A stretch of 51,755 nt of DNA from Sideroxyarcus sp. (GTDB taxonomy: Bacteria; Pseudomonadota; Gammaproteobacteria; Burkholderiales; Gallionellaceae), in contig JAUSBC010000057.1 in the NCBI GenBank assembly GCA_030652215.1, positions 1 through 51,755 of the forward strand, given 5' to 3'. Of this stretch, positions 23,912-32,471 are shown piece after piece; position 1 is the stretch's first letter, and every line of letters starts with the position of its first letter. The position numbers were made by a program, and so were the translations under genes. Under the pieces are notes generated by a model. The model did no database searches and was not told the origin of the DNA. It worked only from the letters and a program-made list of their open reading frames with translations.

Positions 23912-24547
23912 ATGCGGCACAGCAAACCATCCGGATTCACACTGATTGAGTTCGCCATCGTGATTGCGATCATCAGCCTGATGATCACGCTGACGGCCAA
24001 AGGCAACGAACTGCTTGTGAATTCGACGGTTAAGATTCTCTCCTTCGATTTCAACAACATTCAACTCGCCATCAACGGCTACCGCGACAAGTTTCGCGCA
24101 TTGCCCGGCGACGACCGCAAAGCCTCCGCACATTTGCCGGCTGCCGGCGTGGCCGTCAACAACGGCAACGGCAACTCGGTCATCAATGCAAGCTGGAACG
24201 CAGTTTCGGGAGAATCCTACTTTCTGTGGCAGCACATCCGCCTGGCCGGCCTGATGCAAGGCACAGCGGACACCAACGCAAACGACTATATTCCGCGCAA
24301 CACGACCGGCGGCGCCCTCGGCGTATCCGGCGCAGCCTTCTCCCCCATACCGGGATTGAAAGGCGAATACATCATTTGCTCGGACCATATCGCCGGCAGA
24401 TTGGTCAAGCAACTTGACCTCTCAATGGACGACGGCAACACCGCCTCCGGCATGATGATGGTATCCAATCCAACCTACGGCGGTGCCGCGATCAACACGG
24501 CCGACATCAACGAAGGCGCCCGCTATCTGGTCTGCATGGGCGTCTGA
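23912..24547 (+). CDS. Type IV pilin/type II secretion pseudopilin-like protein
   Basis: The ATG at 23912 follows GGAAAGGA and gives 211 residues with an eight-residue prepilin leader, MRHSKPSG, cut before FTLIEFAIVIAIISLMITLT. The Glu at +5 of the mature protein is present. The rest contains Gly/Asn-rich stretches (NNGNGNSVINASWNAVSGES) and looks like a minor pilin or pseudopilin head. No pilus assembly gene is nearby, so it must use machinery encoded elsewhere. Related to orphan prepilins with GFTLIE ends found in other betaproteobacteria; its role is unknown. Confidence 0.85.
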   Translation: MRHSKPSGFTLIEFAIVIAIISLMITLTAKGNELLVNSTVKILSFDFNNIQLAINGYRDKFRALPGDDRKASAHLPAAGVAVNNGNGNSVINASWNAVSGESYFLWQHIRLAGLMQGTADTNANDYIPRNTTGGALGVSGAAFSPIPGLKGEYIICSDHIAGRLVKQLDLSMDDGNTASGMMMVSNPTYGGAAINTADINEGARYLVCMGV

Positions 24548-24703
24548 GCGGGATCCGCCCGGTGTTCCAAAGCTTCGCATGACCGAACAACAATGCCCTG
24601 CCGACAGGATTCGGAAGGCTCAAACCACAGAGAAATTCTGGAAAAAACGCGCTGAATTTTATTGCGAGCAATGACAAGCATCGAAGCCAAGCCATTGTTT
24701 ATA

Positions 24704-24778
24704 TGGTGGGCGGTACTGGGTTCGAACCAGTGACCCCTGCCGTGTGAAGGCAGTGCTCTACCGCTGAGCTAACCGCCC
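24704..24778 (-). tRNA. trnV: tRNA-Val (anticodon CAC)
   Basis: Seventy-five bases including encoded CCA. Acceptor GGGCGGT/ACCGCCC, D-arm TTAGCTCAGCGGTAGAGCA, anticodon stem CTGCC/GGCAG with loop TTCACAC, and T-loop GGTTCGAACCC are all present. The anticodon CAC reads GUG. Confidence 0.97.
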
Positions 24779-24893
24779 AATAGAGGGCGCGCATTTAATC
24801 ATAAGCCCATATCCCGGGTCAATTTCTTTATCCGGTATACCCATCTGTCGTAGAATGCGCGCCTTCATTTCGCCTCATTTTCAGGAAAGCAAC

Positions 24894-26300
24894 ATGACCG
24901 TCCGTACCCGTTTCGCCCCCAGCCCCACCGGATATCTGCACATCGGCGGCGCACGCACCGCGCTGTTCTCCTGGGCCTACGCCCGCAAGCACGGCGGCAC
25001 ATTCATCCTGCGTATAGAGGACACCGACGTGGAGCGCTCCACGCCGGAAGCCGTACAGGCCATCCTGGACGGCATGAACTGGCTCAAACTGAACTACGAC
25101 GAGGGTCCCTACTACCAGATGCAGCGCATGCCGCGCTACAAGGAAGTCATACAGCAGATGCTGGCATCGGGCCAAGCCTACAACTGCTATACCTCCCCGG
25201 CCGAACTGGATGCGATGCGCGAAGCGCAACGCGCGCGCGGTGAAAAACCGCGCTACAACGGCACATGGCGTCCCGAATCGGGCAAGACCCTGCCGCCCGT
25301 TCCTGCCGGCGTAAAACCCGTGGTGCGCTTCAAGAATCCGACCGAGGGCGTCGTTGCCTGGAAGGACATGGTCAAGGGCGATATCGAATTCAGCAACACC
25401 GAACTGGACGACCTCATCATCGCCCGCGCCGACGGCACGCCGACTTATAACTTCTGCGTGGTGGTGGACGACTGGGACATGGGCATCACGCAGGTAATAC
25501 GCGGCGACGACCACGTCAACAACACGCCGCGCCAGATCAACATCCTCAAGGCGCTGGGCGCTACCATCCCGAGCTATGCGCATCTGTCCATGATTCTGGG
25601 CGACGACGGTACGAAACTGTCCAAACGCCACGGCGCGGTCAGCGTCATGCAATACGACGACGACGGCTACCTGCCCGAAGCCGTCATCAACTACCTCGCC
25701 CGTCTGGGCTGGTCGCACGGCGACGAGGAAGTGTTCTCGGTTGCGCAATTCTGCGAATGGTTCGACCTCGACCACATCACGCCATCCGCCGCGCAATTCA
25801 ACACCGAAAAACTGAAATGGCTGAACAACCATTACCTCAAGCAAACGGACAACACCCGGTTGGCGGAAATGGTGCGCACGCGCCTCGAAAAGCGCGGCAT
25901 CACGGTCGGCGCCACACCCGACCTGAGCGCCGTCGTCGGCCTGTATAAAGAACGCGCTGCTACGCTGAACGAACTGGCCGATGCAGCCGAAATGTTCTTC
26001 ATCGACCTGCACCCGGATGCAGCGCTGCTCGACGCGCAACTTTCCGCAGAAGCGATCCCTGCCCTGCGCGACCTTGCGCAGCAATTCGCCGCCATTGCAT
26101 GGGAAACCCCCGCCATCAGCGCCGCCATCAAAGAAGTGATCGGCAAGCACGGCTTGAAAATGCCCAAGCTGGCAATGCCCTTGCGCGTGATGCTCACCGG
26201 ACAAACCCAGACGCCTTCCGTCGATGCATTGGTGACATTATTCCCGCGCGCGATGGTGCTGGAGCGCATAGAAAAGAATCTCGCGAAAAAAACTGTCTGA
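24894..26300 (+). CDS. gltX: Glutamyl-tRNA synthetase
   Basis: The ATG at 24894 (AGGAAAGCAAC upstream) gives 468 residues starting [20 protein letters not shown], with the class I HIGH-type motif LHIGG. The KMSKS-type motif is KLSKRHG. Full-length for a bacterial discriminating GltX: catalytic Rossmann domain, stem-contact region and C-terminal anticodon-binding helices. It charges tRNA-Glu for translation and for tetrapyrrole synthesis. A tRNA-Glu gene lies 150 bases downstream on the same strand, possibly on the same transcript. A frame starting 39 bases upstream has no family support. Confidence 0.97.
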   Translation: MTVRTRFAPSPTGYLHIGGARTALFSWAYARKHGGTFILRIEDTDVERSTPEAVQAILDGMNWLKLNYDEGPYYQMQRMPRYKEVIQQMLASGQAYNCYTSPAELDAMREAQRARGEKPRYNGTWRPESGKTLPPVPAGVKPVVRFKNPTEGVVAWKDMVKGDIEFSNTELDDLIIARADGTPTYNFCVVVDDWDMGITQVIRGDDHVNNTPRQINILKALGATIPSYAHLSMILGDDGTKLSKRHGAVSVMQYDDDGYLPEAVINYLARLGWSHGDEEVFSVAQFCEWFDLDHITPSAAQFNTEKLKWLNNHYLKQTDNTRLAEMVRTRLEKRGITVGATPDLSAVVGLYKERAATLNELADAAEMFFIDLHPDAALLDAQLSAEAIPALRDLAQQFAAIAWETPAISAAIKEVIGKHGLKMPKLAMPLRVMLTGQTQTPSVDALVTLFPRAMVLERIEKNLAKKTV

Positions 26301-26357
26301 GTTGCTTTACAAGGTGGGGTGCCATCACTATAATGCGCGCTCTTTTCGGGGCACCCC

Positions 26358-26433
<76 letters not shown>

Positions 26434-26453
26434 AAAAGAACAGCAGCACCGCA

Positions 26454-26529
26454 GTCCCCTTCGTCTAGAGGCCTAGGACACCGCCCTTTCACGGCGATAA
26501 CACGAGTTCGAATCTCGTAGGGGACGCCA
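26454..26529 (+). tRNA. trnE: tRNA-Glu (anticodon TTC)
   Basis: Seventy-six bases with encoded CCA. Acceptor GTCCCCT/AGGGGAC, anticodon loop CTTTCAC, T-arm ACGAGTTCGAATCTCGT. The outermost base pair of the anticodon stem (CCGCC against GGCGA) is a C-A mismatch, a small departure from the common form. Twenty bases after tRNA-Ala, so they are co-transcribed. Confidence 0.96.
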
Positions 26530-26534
26530 CCTTC

Positions 26535-26566
26535 AAAACCTCCTTATGAAAATAAGGAGGTTTTTT
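26535..26566. terminator. Bidirectional intrinsic terminator
   Basis: Thirteen-base stem AAAACCTCCTTAT / ATAAGGAGGTTTT, loop GAAA, then a T-run. It ends the gltX/tRNA transcript and, read from the other side, the chemoreceptor gene whose stop is 22 bases away. Confidence 0.9.
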
Positions 26567-26587
26567 CATTTCCGCTTTGCCATTCAA

Positions 26588-28564
26588 TCAGAGCTTCGCC
26601 TCCATCGCCTGCAGGCGGTTCAATTGGGCCACGCTTGCGTTCATCGCATCCATGCCTGCCGACAGGGTGTCGAGTGAAGCCAGGCTGCCCTGCACTGCTT
26701 CTCGCTCCTTCTGCGAACTCGCATTCATTTGCTGGATTTGCTCGGCGGCATCGCCGGTTTTTGCGGATAACTCGTGCATGGTTGCAACCGAGTTTGAAGC
26801 CACAGAACGAATGGAGGAAATCGTCTGCACCGCTTCGCGGATACTGGTAGCTGTCGCATCCGCCTGCTGCTTGGCCGACTGGGCCAGCTTGCGCACCTCG
26901 TCGGCAACGACGGCAAAGCCGCGCCCGGCCTCACCCGCTCTGGCGGCTTCGATGGCCGCGTTCAGCGCCAGAAGATTGGTTTGATCGGCAATCGCGCTGA
27001 TGCCGCCCGTGATGCTGCCTATGGCCTTGGAAATCCGCTCCAGGTCGTCCAGTCCGCTTTCCAGTTTGGTTTGCGCCTGCTTGGTGTTGTCGACGAAGTG
27101 CGCGATCTCCTCCATCCGGGTCAGCGCATCGCTGAGCGTGGAAGTCTGTTTCAGCGCCGCCTCCTCGAGCGCGGGCAAAGCCTTGAGCAGCGGGTTCAGG
27201 CTGCTCTGGTAATTGACCACACGTTCCACCACCTTGGTCTGTATGTCGTTGAGCGCTTCCCACCGCGCCAGTGCGCGCACCGTATAGTGACTCGCAAATG
27301 CCGCATACTGGATCGGGAATTGATCCATGTATTCTTCGCGCACACTGCCTTCCGCCGGGAAAAATGCCAGCGCAGAAAGCGTCTGGTTGATGGGAATGCC
27401 CATGATTTCACCGAAGGACGAATAGCCGGCGGCCGGTGTGTCGCTGAAGAAACGCGCCTGTCCGAGTGCCGCACTATTGCCAAGGCGACGCAGGACACAG
27501 TCGTTGAGAAAGAGCGCGATGGGTTTTGGCTTGCCGGCAATGAATTGCTCCCAGTCCCGTTGCGTCGTCGAAACAAAGTCGGTCGCCTTGAGAAGATAGA
27601 GCTGGTCGCCGAATTCCAGATCGCAGAAGAAACTCACCTTATCCTGCCCGAAACTGGCAATGGAGCGAATGAACATCTCGCCGCCGACCGAGACCGCGAA
27701 CGTATGCCCGGCCAGTCGTGCTTCCACTTCTCCGGCAGCGCAGCCGAAATGGGCGGCCAGGGCTGCCGCCAGGGTTTGTGGTTGCCCGTCTGCACCGAAA
27801 ACGCTGCTCACGGTGCGTGCCACCGGATCCGCCTCGGCGACCAGCCAGCTCTTGCCGGCAGGAATGAAGTTCTGCGTCTTGAAAGGCGCGAACCGGATAT
27901 CCGGCTTGACCTTGCAGAAAATGACCAAGGCCTTGCCCTGAACCACACTGCGGCCATCGTGCATGTAGGTACCGGAGAAGTCCAGCTTGCCCCCCGCCGA
28001 CCCGCCTATGGCCAAACAAGGAAAGCGCTGCGATTCGTACCACGCGCGCATGAAGAATCCTTCCGAAGCCGACAAGCCGTCGCTGAAGACCAAAGCGAAC
28101 GTATCGCGACTGGAGAGCGGAAAGCCCGGCCGCAGGCGCTCCAGCTCACCACGGATTTGGGTTACACGCTCCTTGGCGCCGGCACTGCCGCCGGCATGCA
28201 GATCGACGGTGTGGATTTCGGCCCGGTCTACGATGTCCGGCGAAAGCCACAACCAGCTACCCTGCGTATCCTGCGCATCACCGCCGCAATAGACAGACCC
28301 CGCTTGCTGGCTGCACAGTGCGCCGGACGAGGACAATGCGGCAAATGTGCGGCCCCCGGCCAAAGGCGCAAGCCTGCCGGCGACGTTCGCGAAATCAACA
28401 TGGGGAGGGAGAAAGGCCATGAATAGCCCCCCTGGCCCAACACCCAGTTGGCTTAGATCTGCGGGGAGGCTGCGTGCATCGAACCGCCCGGTTGCAGCCG
28501 CTGCGGGTTTGTGAGTATCGGATGCCGATTGCGCCGAACTACCGCCAAATAGACTTTTGAACAT
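26588..28564 (-). CDS. Soluble FIST-domain methyl-accepting chemotaxis receptor
   Basis: 658 residues without signal peptide or membrane helix. A FIST sensor (N part about 30-250, C part about 250-400) precedes a chemoreceptor signalling domain (about 400-658), whose hairpin tip region [20 protein letters not shown] then [15 protein letters not shown] is typical (about residues 530-563). FIST domains are thought to bind small ligands such as amino acids; none is named for this protein. It should act in the cytoplasm with CheA/CheW. Good ribosome site (GGGAGAAAG). No chemotaxis genes are adjacent, so partners are elsewhere. It is separated from hemG by about 200 bases that hold its promoter. 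Confidence 0.92.
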   Translation of the reverse strand: MFKSLFGGSSAQSASDTHKPAAAATGRFDARSLPADLSQLGVGPGGLFMAFLPPHVDFANVAGRLAPLAGGRTFAALSSSGALCSQQAGSVYCGGDAQDTQGSWLWLSPDIVDRAEIHTVDLHAGGSAGAKERVTQIRGELERLRPGFPLSSRDTFALVFSDGLSASEGFFMRAWYESQRFPCLAIGGSAGGKLDFSGTYMHDGRSVVQGKALVIFCKVKPDIRFAPFKTQNFIPAGKSWLVAEADPVARTVSSVFGADGQPQTLAAALAAHFGCAAGEVEARLAGHTFAVSVGGEMFIRSIASFGQDKVSFFCDLEFGDQLYLLKATDFVSTTQRDWEQFIAGKPKPIALFLNDCVLRRLGNSAALGQARFFSDTPAAGYSSFGEIMGIPINQTLSALAFFPAEGSVREEYMDQFPIQYAAFASHYTVRALARWEALNDIQTKVVERVVNYQSSLNPLLKALPALEEAALKQTSTLSDALTRMEEIAHFVDNTKQAQTKLESGLDDLERISKAIGSITGGISAIADQTNLLALNAAIEAARAGEAGRGFAVVADEVRKLAQSAKQQADATATSIREAVQTISSIRSVASNSVATMHELSAKTGDAAEQIQQMNASSQKEREAVQGSLASLDTLSAGMDAMNASVAQLNRLQAMEAKL

Positions 28565-28770
28565 TTTGCTTTCTCCCGGATTGATTCGCGGCGCCTGAAC
28601 CGAATTGCCAAAGAACGAAGACCCAATCGAACATGTAACCCTGCCGGCTGCAATTTCAGAATGCAGGTCCGGTCAGGCTATCCAGACTTGCCCCCTCTTA
28701 TCGGCATCCGGTACGGCTACTTAAGAAATACCGGACCCGCAGTCACACCAATTTCCAAAGACCCTCTGCG

Positions 28771-29298
28771 CTACATTCCTGCAATCAACTTTCCAAACTC
28801 GTCGACTTTCCTCCAGTCGGTAAAATCTATCGCCGCATCGCTTTGCGTCGGCCCGTGAGTCATCCACATGATGAACCTGATTATTGATCGGTCGAAAAAG
28901 CCATAGCTGGGATAGTCGATCTTCCCCGCAAAGACCGCCAGTTGTCTGGGCCGCCATGATATTTTCTGGAGGTATTTCCGCATGTAGGGATTTGTCTCCG
29001 GCCGGCTCTTCTCCGGCTTGCGTGCCACGACGTTCACGGAGAAAAAGGCGTTGGGCTTTGCGTTGAGCGCTTCTTCGTTTCTATTGATGAACTCGGTCAC
29101 CAGCGGGCTGTGCTTTCCGTAACGGATACTTGCGCCGACGACAACCTTGTCGAAAGGACGCAAATCGAGATCACTACTGTCCTTGATTGAAGCAAGCGTG
29201 ACTTTGTGCTGCTCGTGTTCGACCACCACCTTGAGTCGCTGACATATCTCTCTCGTATGTCCGTCGGTTGTTGAATAAAGGATGAGGATATTTGACAT
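28771..29298 (-). CDS. hemG: Flavodoxin-type protoporphyrinogen IX dehydrogenase
   Basis: 175 residues with the HemG pattern: ILILYSTTDGHTREICQRL (FMN phosphate loop), KVVVGASIRYGKH, FFSVNVVARKPEKSRPETNP and the long-chain loop plus FTDWRKV at the end. HemG couples oxidation of protoporphyrinogen to quinone reduction in heme synthesis. The last gene of an apparent hypA-hypB-Fe-S protein-hemG group, 24 bases after the Fe-S gene. Heme demand is plausible given the many cytochromes here, but why it sits with hydrogenase maturation genes is not obvious. Confidence 0.92.
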   Translation of the reverse strand: MSNILILYSTTDGHTREICQRLKVVVEHEQHKVTLASIKDSSDLDLRPFDKVVVGASIRYGKHSPLVTEFINRNEEALNAKPNAFFSVNVVARKPEKSRPETNPYMRKYLQKISWRPRQLAVFAGKIDYPSYGFFDRSIIRFIMWMTHGPTQSDAAIDFTDWRKVDEFGKLIAGM

Positions 29299-29322
29299 GG
29301 GATGCCCCGCTATCCGGTGCGC

Positions 29323-30795
29323 TCACTTCCGGAAATTCCGATACGACTCCCGCAGTATCTCGATGGGATGCGAAACTTCGTAAGGCAGCATTTGCTGAAA
29401 TTGCATCCGGCAACTAAGGCAGTCGGTTGCCACTCTCTCGGGCGCAGCGGCCTGTATCTTGTCGGTTAATCTGGTGCCTATGGCCAGCGATGTTTCGTGA
29501 AAATCCTTCTTGAAGCCCATGATGCCGCCCAGACCGCAGCAATCGAAGGCATCGCCAATTCTTTCCGTTCGCGCCTCCGGCACGAGGCCGAGCAGATTCA
29601 CCCAGGGCTGACCGATGTTCTGCTGCCGCTGGTGACAAGGCGCGAAATAGGCAACCTGTGCCGCCACCGGACCAAGCTCCAGTTTGAGCTGCCCTGCCCC
29701 GTGCAACTCCCACAAATACTCGCCCAGATCATATGTATGGTTGGCGACACGCAGCCGGTCCACGCCGTCGATTTTGGCAAAGTAACCCTGGTCGCTGAAC
29801 ATCTTCCACTGCGTAAGACTGAGCATCGATGCATTCCTGCCATGCGCCGACGCCCTGTTTGCCCGCCCGGTGAAGGCGGCGTCTTCGTCCGCCACAAGCT
29901 CGCTGACCCGATCAAAGTCGCCCTTCGCCTGATGTGCCATCTGTTTCACCAGCGCACGATATTCCTCCGAGTATTGGGCGCCTTCGCGCAGCACCGATTT
30001 CAGGAGATGACCGCAGGTTGGACAGGAACACACGATATCGAAACCGGCAGCGACACAACGGGTGAGTTCCGCCACGTTGAAGCGGGCGAGATCGAAAGTG
30101 AATTCACGGTCGCCTTCCAGCATGGTAGGCATGCCGCAGCATTTCTGTTCCGGCAGATAAACAGCCACGCCGTTGCGTTCCAGCACTTCCACTGTGGCTT
30201 TGGCAACCTCGGGAAAATAATAGCGCGCGGTGCATCCGGCAAAGTACGCCACTTTGCGTCCGCTGGTCTCAGGCATGTTCATGAGTCCGCGTGCCTTGGC
30301 CCACGCAGTAAAGTTGTCTTGCGGAAATGGCGGCAACTTGCGTTCTGGGTGGATGCCGATCACGCGCTTCAGCCCTTGCGACAAAGAACGGTTGCCGAGT
30401 ACGAGATTGGCCAGTCGCGGCATTGCGCCGCCCAGTTTGCCCGTGAGTTCTACATTCTCGATCAGGCGGATGCTGGCCGGCAGTCCTTCGCGTTCGACAA
30501 AAGAATCCTTGGCTTCGCGAATCCAGGTATGCACTATCGTGCACGGACAGATACCGCAGGTGTTGCACAGATCCAGCAACTGCTTCATCTCAACGGATGA
30601 AATCGGCTCACCTCCAGCCGCTTCGCGATCTGCAAACTGAAACAGCAGCGGCATGAACAGGCACGACGAATCGACCATCAACTCCCGGCAATGACCGCAA
30701 CCGTTGCAGCGATTGATCACCTTGCGCGCACGCATCTCTGCGTCATCGCTGCGCATCATGCTTGCTGTTTTGGAGTGGATGGGCTCGTTGCTCAT
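29323..30795 (-). CDS. Heterodisulfide reductase/GlpC-like Fe-S oxidoreductase (two CCG domains)
   Basis: Start taken at 30795 (MSNEPIHSK), just after the hypB stop, giving 490 residues; starts about 13 codons further in are also possible. A ferredoxin-like N-terminal part has CNGCGHC and CNTCGICPC motifs. Two CCG domains follow: AYFAGCTARYY...KCCGMP...CPTCG and AYFAPCHQRQQ...DCCGLGG...CLSC, the sites that hold special [4Fe-4S] clusters in HdrB/HdrD, GlpC and the Isp2 subunit of some hydrogenases. It probably moves electrons to or from a quinone or thiol partner; no flavin partner is adjacent. Linked to hypAB by a 5-base gap. Confidence 0.85.
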   Translation of the reverse strand: MSNEPIHSKTASMMRSDDAEMRARKVINRCNGCGHCRELMVDSSCLFMPLLFQFADREAAGGEPISSVEMKQLLDLCNTCGICPCTIVHTWIREAKDSFVEREGLPASIRLIENVELTGKLGGAMPRLANLVLGNRSLSQGLKRVIGIHPERKLPPFPQDNFTAWAKARGLMNMPETSGRKVAYFAGCTARYYFPEVAKATVEVLERNGVAVYLPEQKCCGMPTMLEGDREFTFDLARFNVAELTRCVAAGFDIVCSCPTCGHLLKSVLREGAQYSEEYRALVKQMAHQAKGDFDRVSELVADEDAAFTGRANRASAHGRNASMLSLTQWKMFSDQGYFAKIDGVDRLRVANHTYDLGEYLWELHGAGQLKLELGPVAAQVAYFAPCHQRQQNIGQPWVNLLGLVPEARTERIGDAFDCCGLGGIMGFKKDFHETSLAIGTRLTDKIQAAAPERVATDCLSCRMQFQQMLPYEVSHPIEILRESYRNFRK

Positions 30796-30800
30796 ACCTG

Positions 30801-31532
30801 TCAGGCCGCGATCTTTTGCTCTGCAACAGACTGAACCAGCCAGGCTATCCACTGCTCCATTCCGTTGCCATTCTTGGACGACAGTTCAATGATGGGCATA
30901 TCGCCGCGCACTGCCCGAACGGAGGCGCGCGCGCGGGCCATGCTGAACTCCTCGATATACGGCAGCAGATCGGTCTTGGTGATCAGCACCTGGTCGCCCG
31001 CGCGGAACATGATGGGATACTTGGCCGGTTTGTCGTCGCCTTCGGTGACGGACAGCAGCAACACGTTGCGATGCTGGCCGATGTCGAAGCTCGCCGGGCA
31101 CACCAGATTGCCGACGTTTTCGATGAACAGGATGTCGATCCCGGTCAGGTCGAGTTCATGTAACGCCTCATGCACCATATGCGCGTCGAGGTGGCAGGCC
31201 ATGCCAGTGGTGATCTGTATCGCGGGCACACCGTGGCGGCGTATGCGTTCGGCGTCGTTCTCCGTTTCCAGGTCGCCCTCGATCACGGCAATGCGCAAAC
31301 CCGGCGGCAATGCATGGATGGTCGCTTCCAGCAGACTGGTCTTGCCGCTGCCGGGTCCGGACATGATGTTCACGGCGAAGACGCCGTGATCCTCGAAATG
31401 GGCGCGATTGTGGTCGGCCTGAATATCGTTTTCGTGAAGCAGATTTTCGAGCACTTCGATGGTGTGGTGCTCATCGTTTTCAAGCAGATGCCGGTTGGCA
31501 TCGGTCACGTTGCAGCCGCAGTTGTCGCACAT
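30801..31532 (-). CDS. hypB: Hydrogenase nickel-insertion GTPase HypB
   Basis: ATG 31532 follows GAGGAG and gives 243 residues starting MCDNCGC, the high-affinity N-terminal nickel site. The GTPase motifs are GPGSGKTSLLEA (P-loop), EGDLETENDAERIRRHG (switch), IENVGNLVCPA and TKTDLLPY. With HypA it delivers nickel to hydrogenase large subunits, here most likely HoxH (10052) and the group 4 large subunit (38852). HypCDEF are not in the window. No His-rich storage stretch is present. Confidence 0.95.
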   Translation of the reverse strand: MCDNCGCNVTDANRHLLENDEHHTIEVLENLLHENDIQADHNRAHFEDHGVFAVNIMSGPGSGKTSLLEATIHALPPGLRIAVIEGDLETENDAERIRRHGVPAIQITTGMACHLDAHMVHEALHELDLTGIDILFIENVGNLVCPASFDIGQHRNVLLLSVTEGDDKPAKYPIMFRAGDQVLITKTDLLPYIEEFSMARARASVRAVRGDMPIIELSSKNGNGMEQWIAWLVQSVAEQKIAA

Positions 31533-31602
31533 GGTTACTTCTCCTCTTGCGACCACTCGGCCGCGTGATTAAATCTGAACAATCCAATTCAACAAAACTC
31601 CA

Positions 31603-31667
31603 TGTAGGAGCGCAATTCATTGCGCGATAGCCTTGTAATAAATCGCGCAATGAATTGCGCTCCTACA
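31603..31667. repeat. REP-type inverted pair between hypB and hypA
   Basis: Two 26-base arms, perfectly complementary, start and end with TGTAGGAG/CTCCTACA around GCGCAATTCATTGCGC and are separated by 13 bases. This is the GTAG-headed REP arrangement (a BIME). The right arm overlaps the end of hypA and supplies its TAG stop. A hairpin this strong in the hypA-hypB mRNA may protect the hypA part or reduce read-through into hypB. Confidence 0.9.
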
Positions 31668-32046
31668 CGTCCGCCCTGGCTTTAACATTATTAACGGACG
31701 AGACAGAAGACGCCTCAAAGCTCTCGATGTACAGCTCCTGTCCCTGAATGACTTCTATGTCGCTGCCGGCACAAGCAGGACATTCAAAATGAAAGCGGGG
31801 TACATCGAACTCCGTCGCACATGCACGACAGCGCCCTCTTACTCCTACAACGTAGATGACTAGCTCCGCACCATCGGCGACGGTGCCCTCGGCAAACATC
31901 TCGAAGCAGGCAACCAACTGCTGCGGCTCCACAGCCTGCAGGCGCCCCACCTTGAGCAACACGCTGCTTATGTGTGCCACGCCATTCCTTGCCGCCTTCT
32001 GTTCGAGGATGCGCATCAGACCGCTCACGATTGCCGTTTCATGCAT
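31663..32046 (-). CDS. hypA: Hydrogenase/urease nickel chaperone HypA
   Basis: 127 residues beginning MHE, the nickel-binding His2/Glu3, with the zinc site CRACATEFDVPRFHFECPAC (two CxxC pairs). The C-terminal tail past the usual end (VIQGQELYIESFEASSVSSV...) is about 12 residues longer than usual, and the last codons ADV-stop fall in a REP arm, so the original stop may have been replaced when the repeat arrived. Divergent from the group 4 hydrogenase operon, with a 425-base gap holding both promoters. Confidence 0.94.
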   Translation of the reverse strand: MHETAIVSGLMRILEQKAARNGVAHISSVLLKVGRLQAVEPQQLVACFEMFAEGTVADGAELVIYVVGVRGRCRACATEFDVPRFHFECPACAGSDIEVIQGQELYIESFEASSVSSVNNVKARADV

Positions 32047-32471
32047 TGCCTATTCTCCGTTGCGCGATGTGTCGACAAATATCGTCGACTCATCGCGCCT
32101 GAAATATCACCCGCTCTTCGACATCGAATTACTCGGGTATTCGCGCTTCGATAACCCAAACCAACTGCTGCAACGCGCGACTACCGTGAAACAAAGGCTA
32201 CCACTACAAAAAAGAAAACAACACCCAACGGCACCCGGAAAACGCGTTCTGTCACAAATAGTGACAGTCTGAAAAATTCCGGTGCGCAGGTGTTGTTTGT
32301 GAAAATTCTTTGCAGTTGAATGACGTCACAGTAATTCCAGACACAACATTCTTCACAACGATTTTGTATCTCGATCACCTCTTTCGGTTCCGCAACACAA
32401 ACCGAAAGAAACGCGATGAAACGGTTATTGCGGCACCGCAAACCGATCGGGACTAAAGAGAGGACTTGATA
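32047..32471. promoter_or_regulatory. Divergent control region between hypA and the group 4 hydrogenase operon
   Basis: No gene seen. Three inverted repeats stand out: CTGTCAC-N5-GTGACAG (32249-32267), TCTTTCGGTT-N10-AACCGAAAGA (32380-32409) and TTGCGG-CA-CCGCAA (32428-32441). The first is a good operator candidate; the other two would form hairpins in the hydrogenase mRNA leader if transcription starts upstream of them. I found no convincing sigma-54 or FNR consensus here. AGAGAGGA (32457-32464) is the ribosome site of the next gene. Confidence 0.5.

Noticed and set aside
23553..23930. Minus-strand frame of 125 codons between sqr and the pilin gene
   Set aside because: It runs through the sqr terminator stem, lacks a ribosome site and matches no family I know.
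32181..32441. Minus-strand frame of 86 codons in the hyp/hydrogenase control region
   Set aside because: It spans several inverted repeats and has no ribosome site; better read as control DNA.
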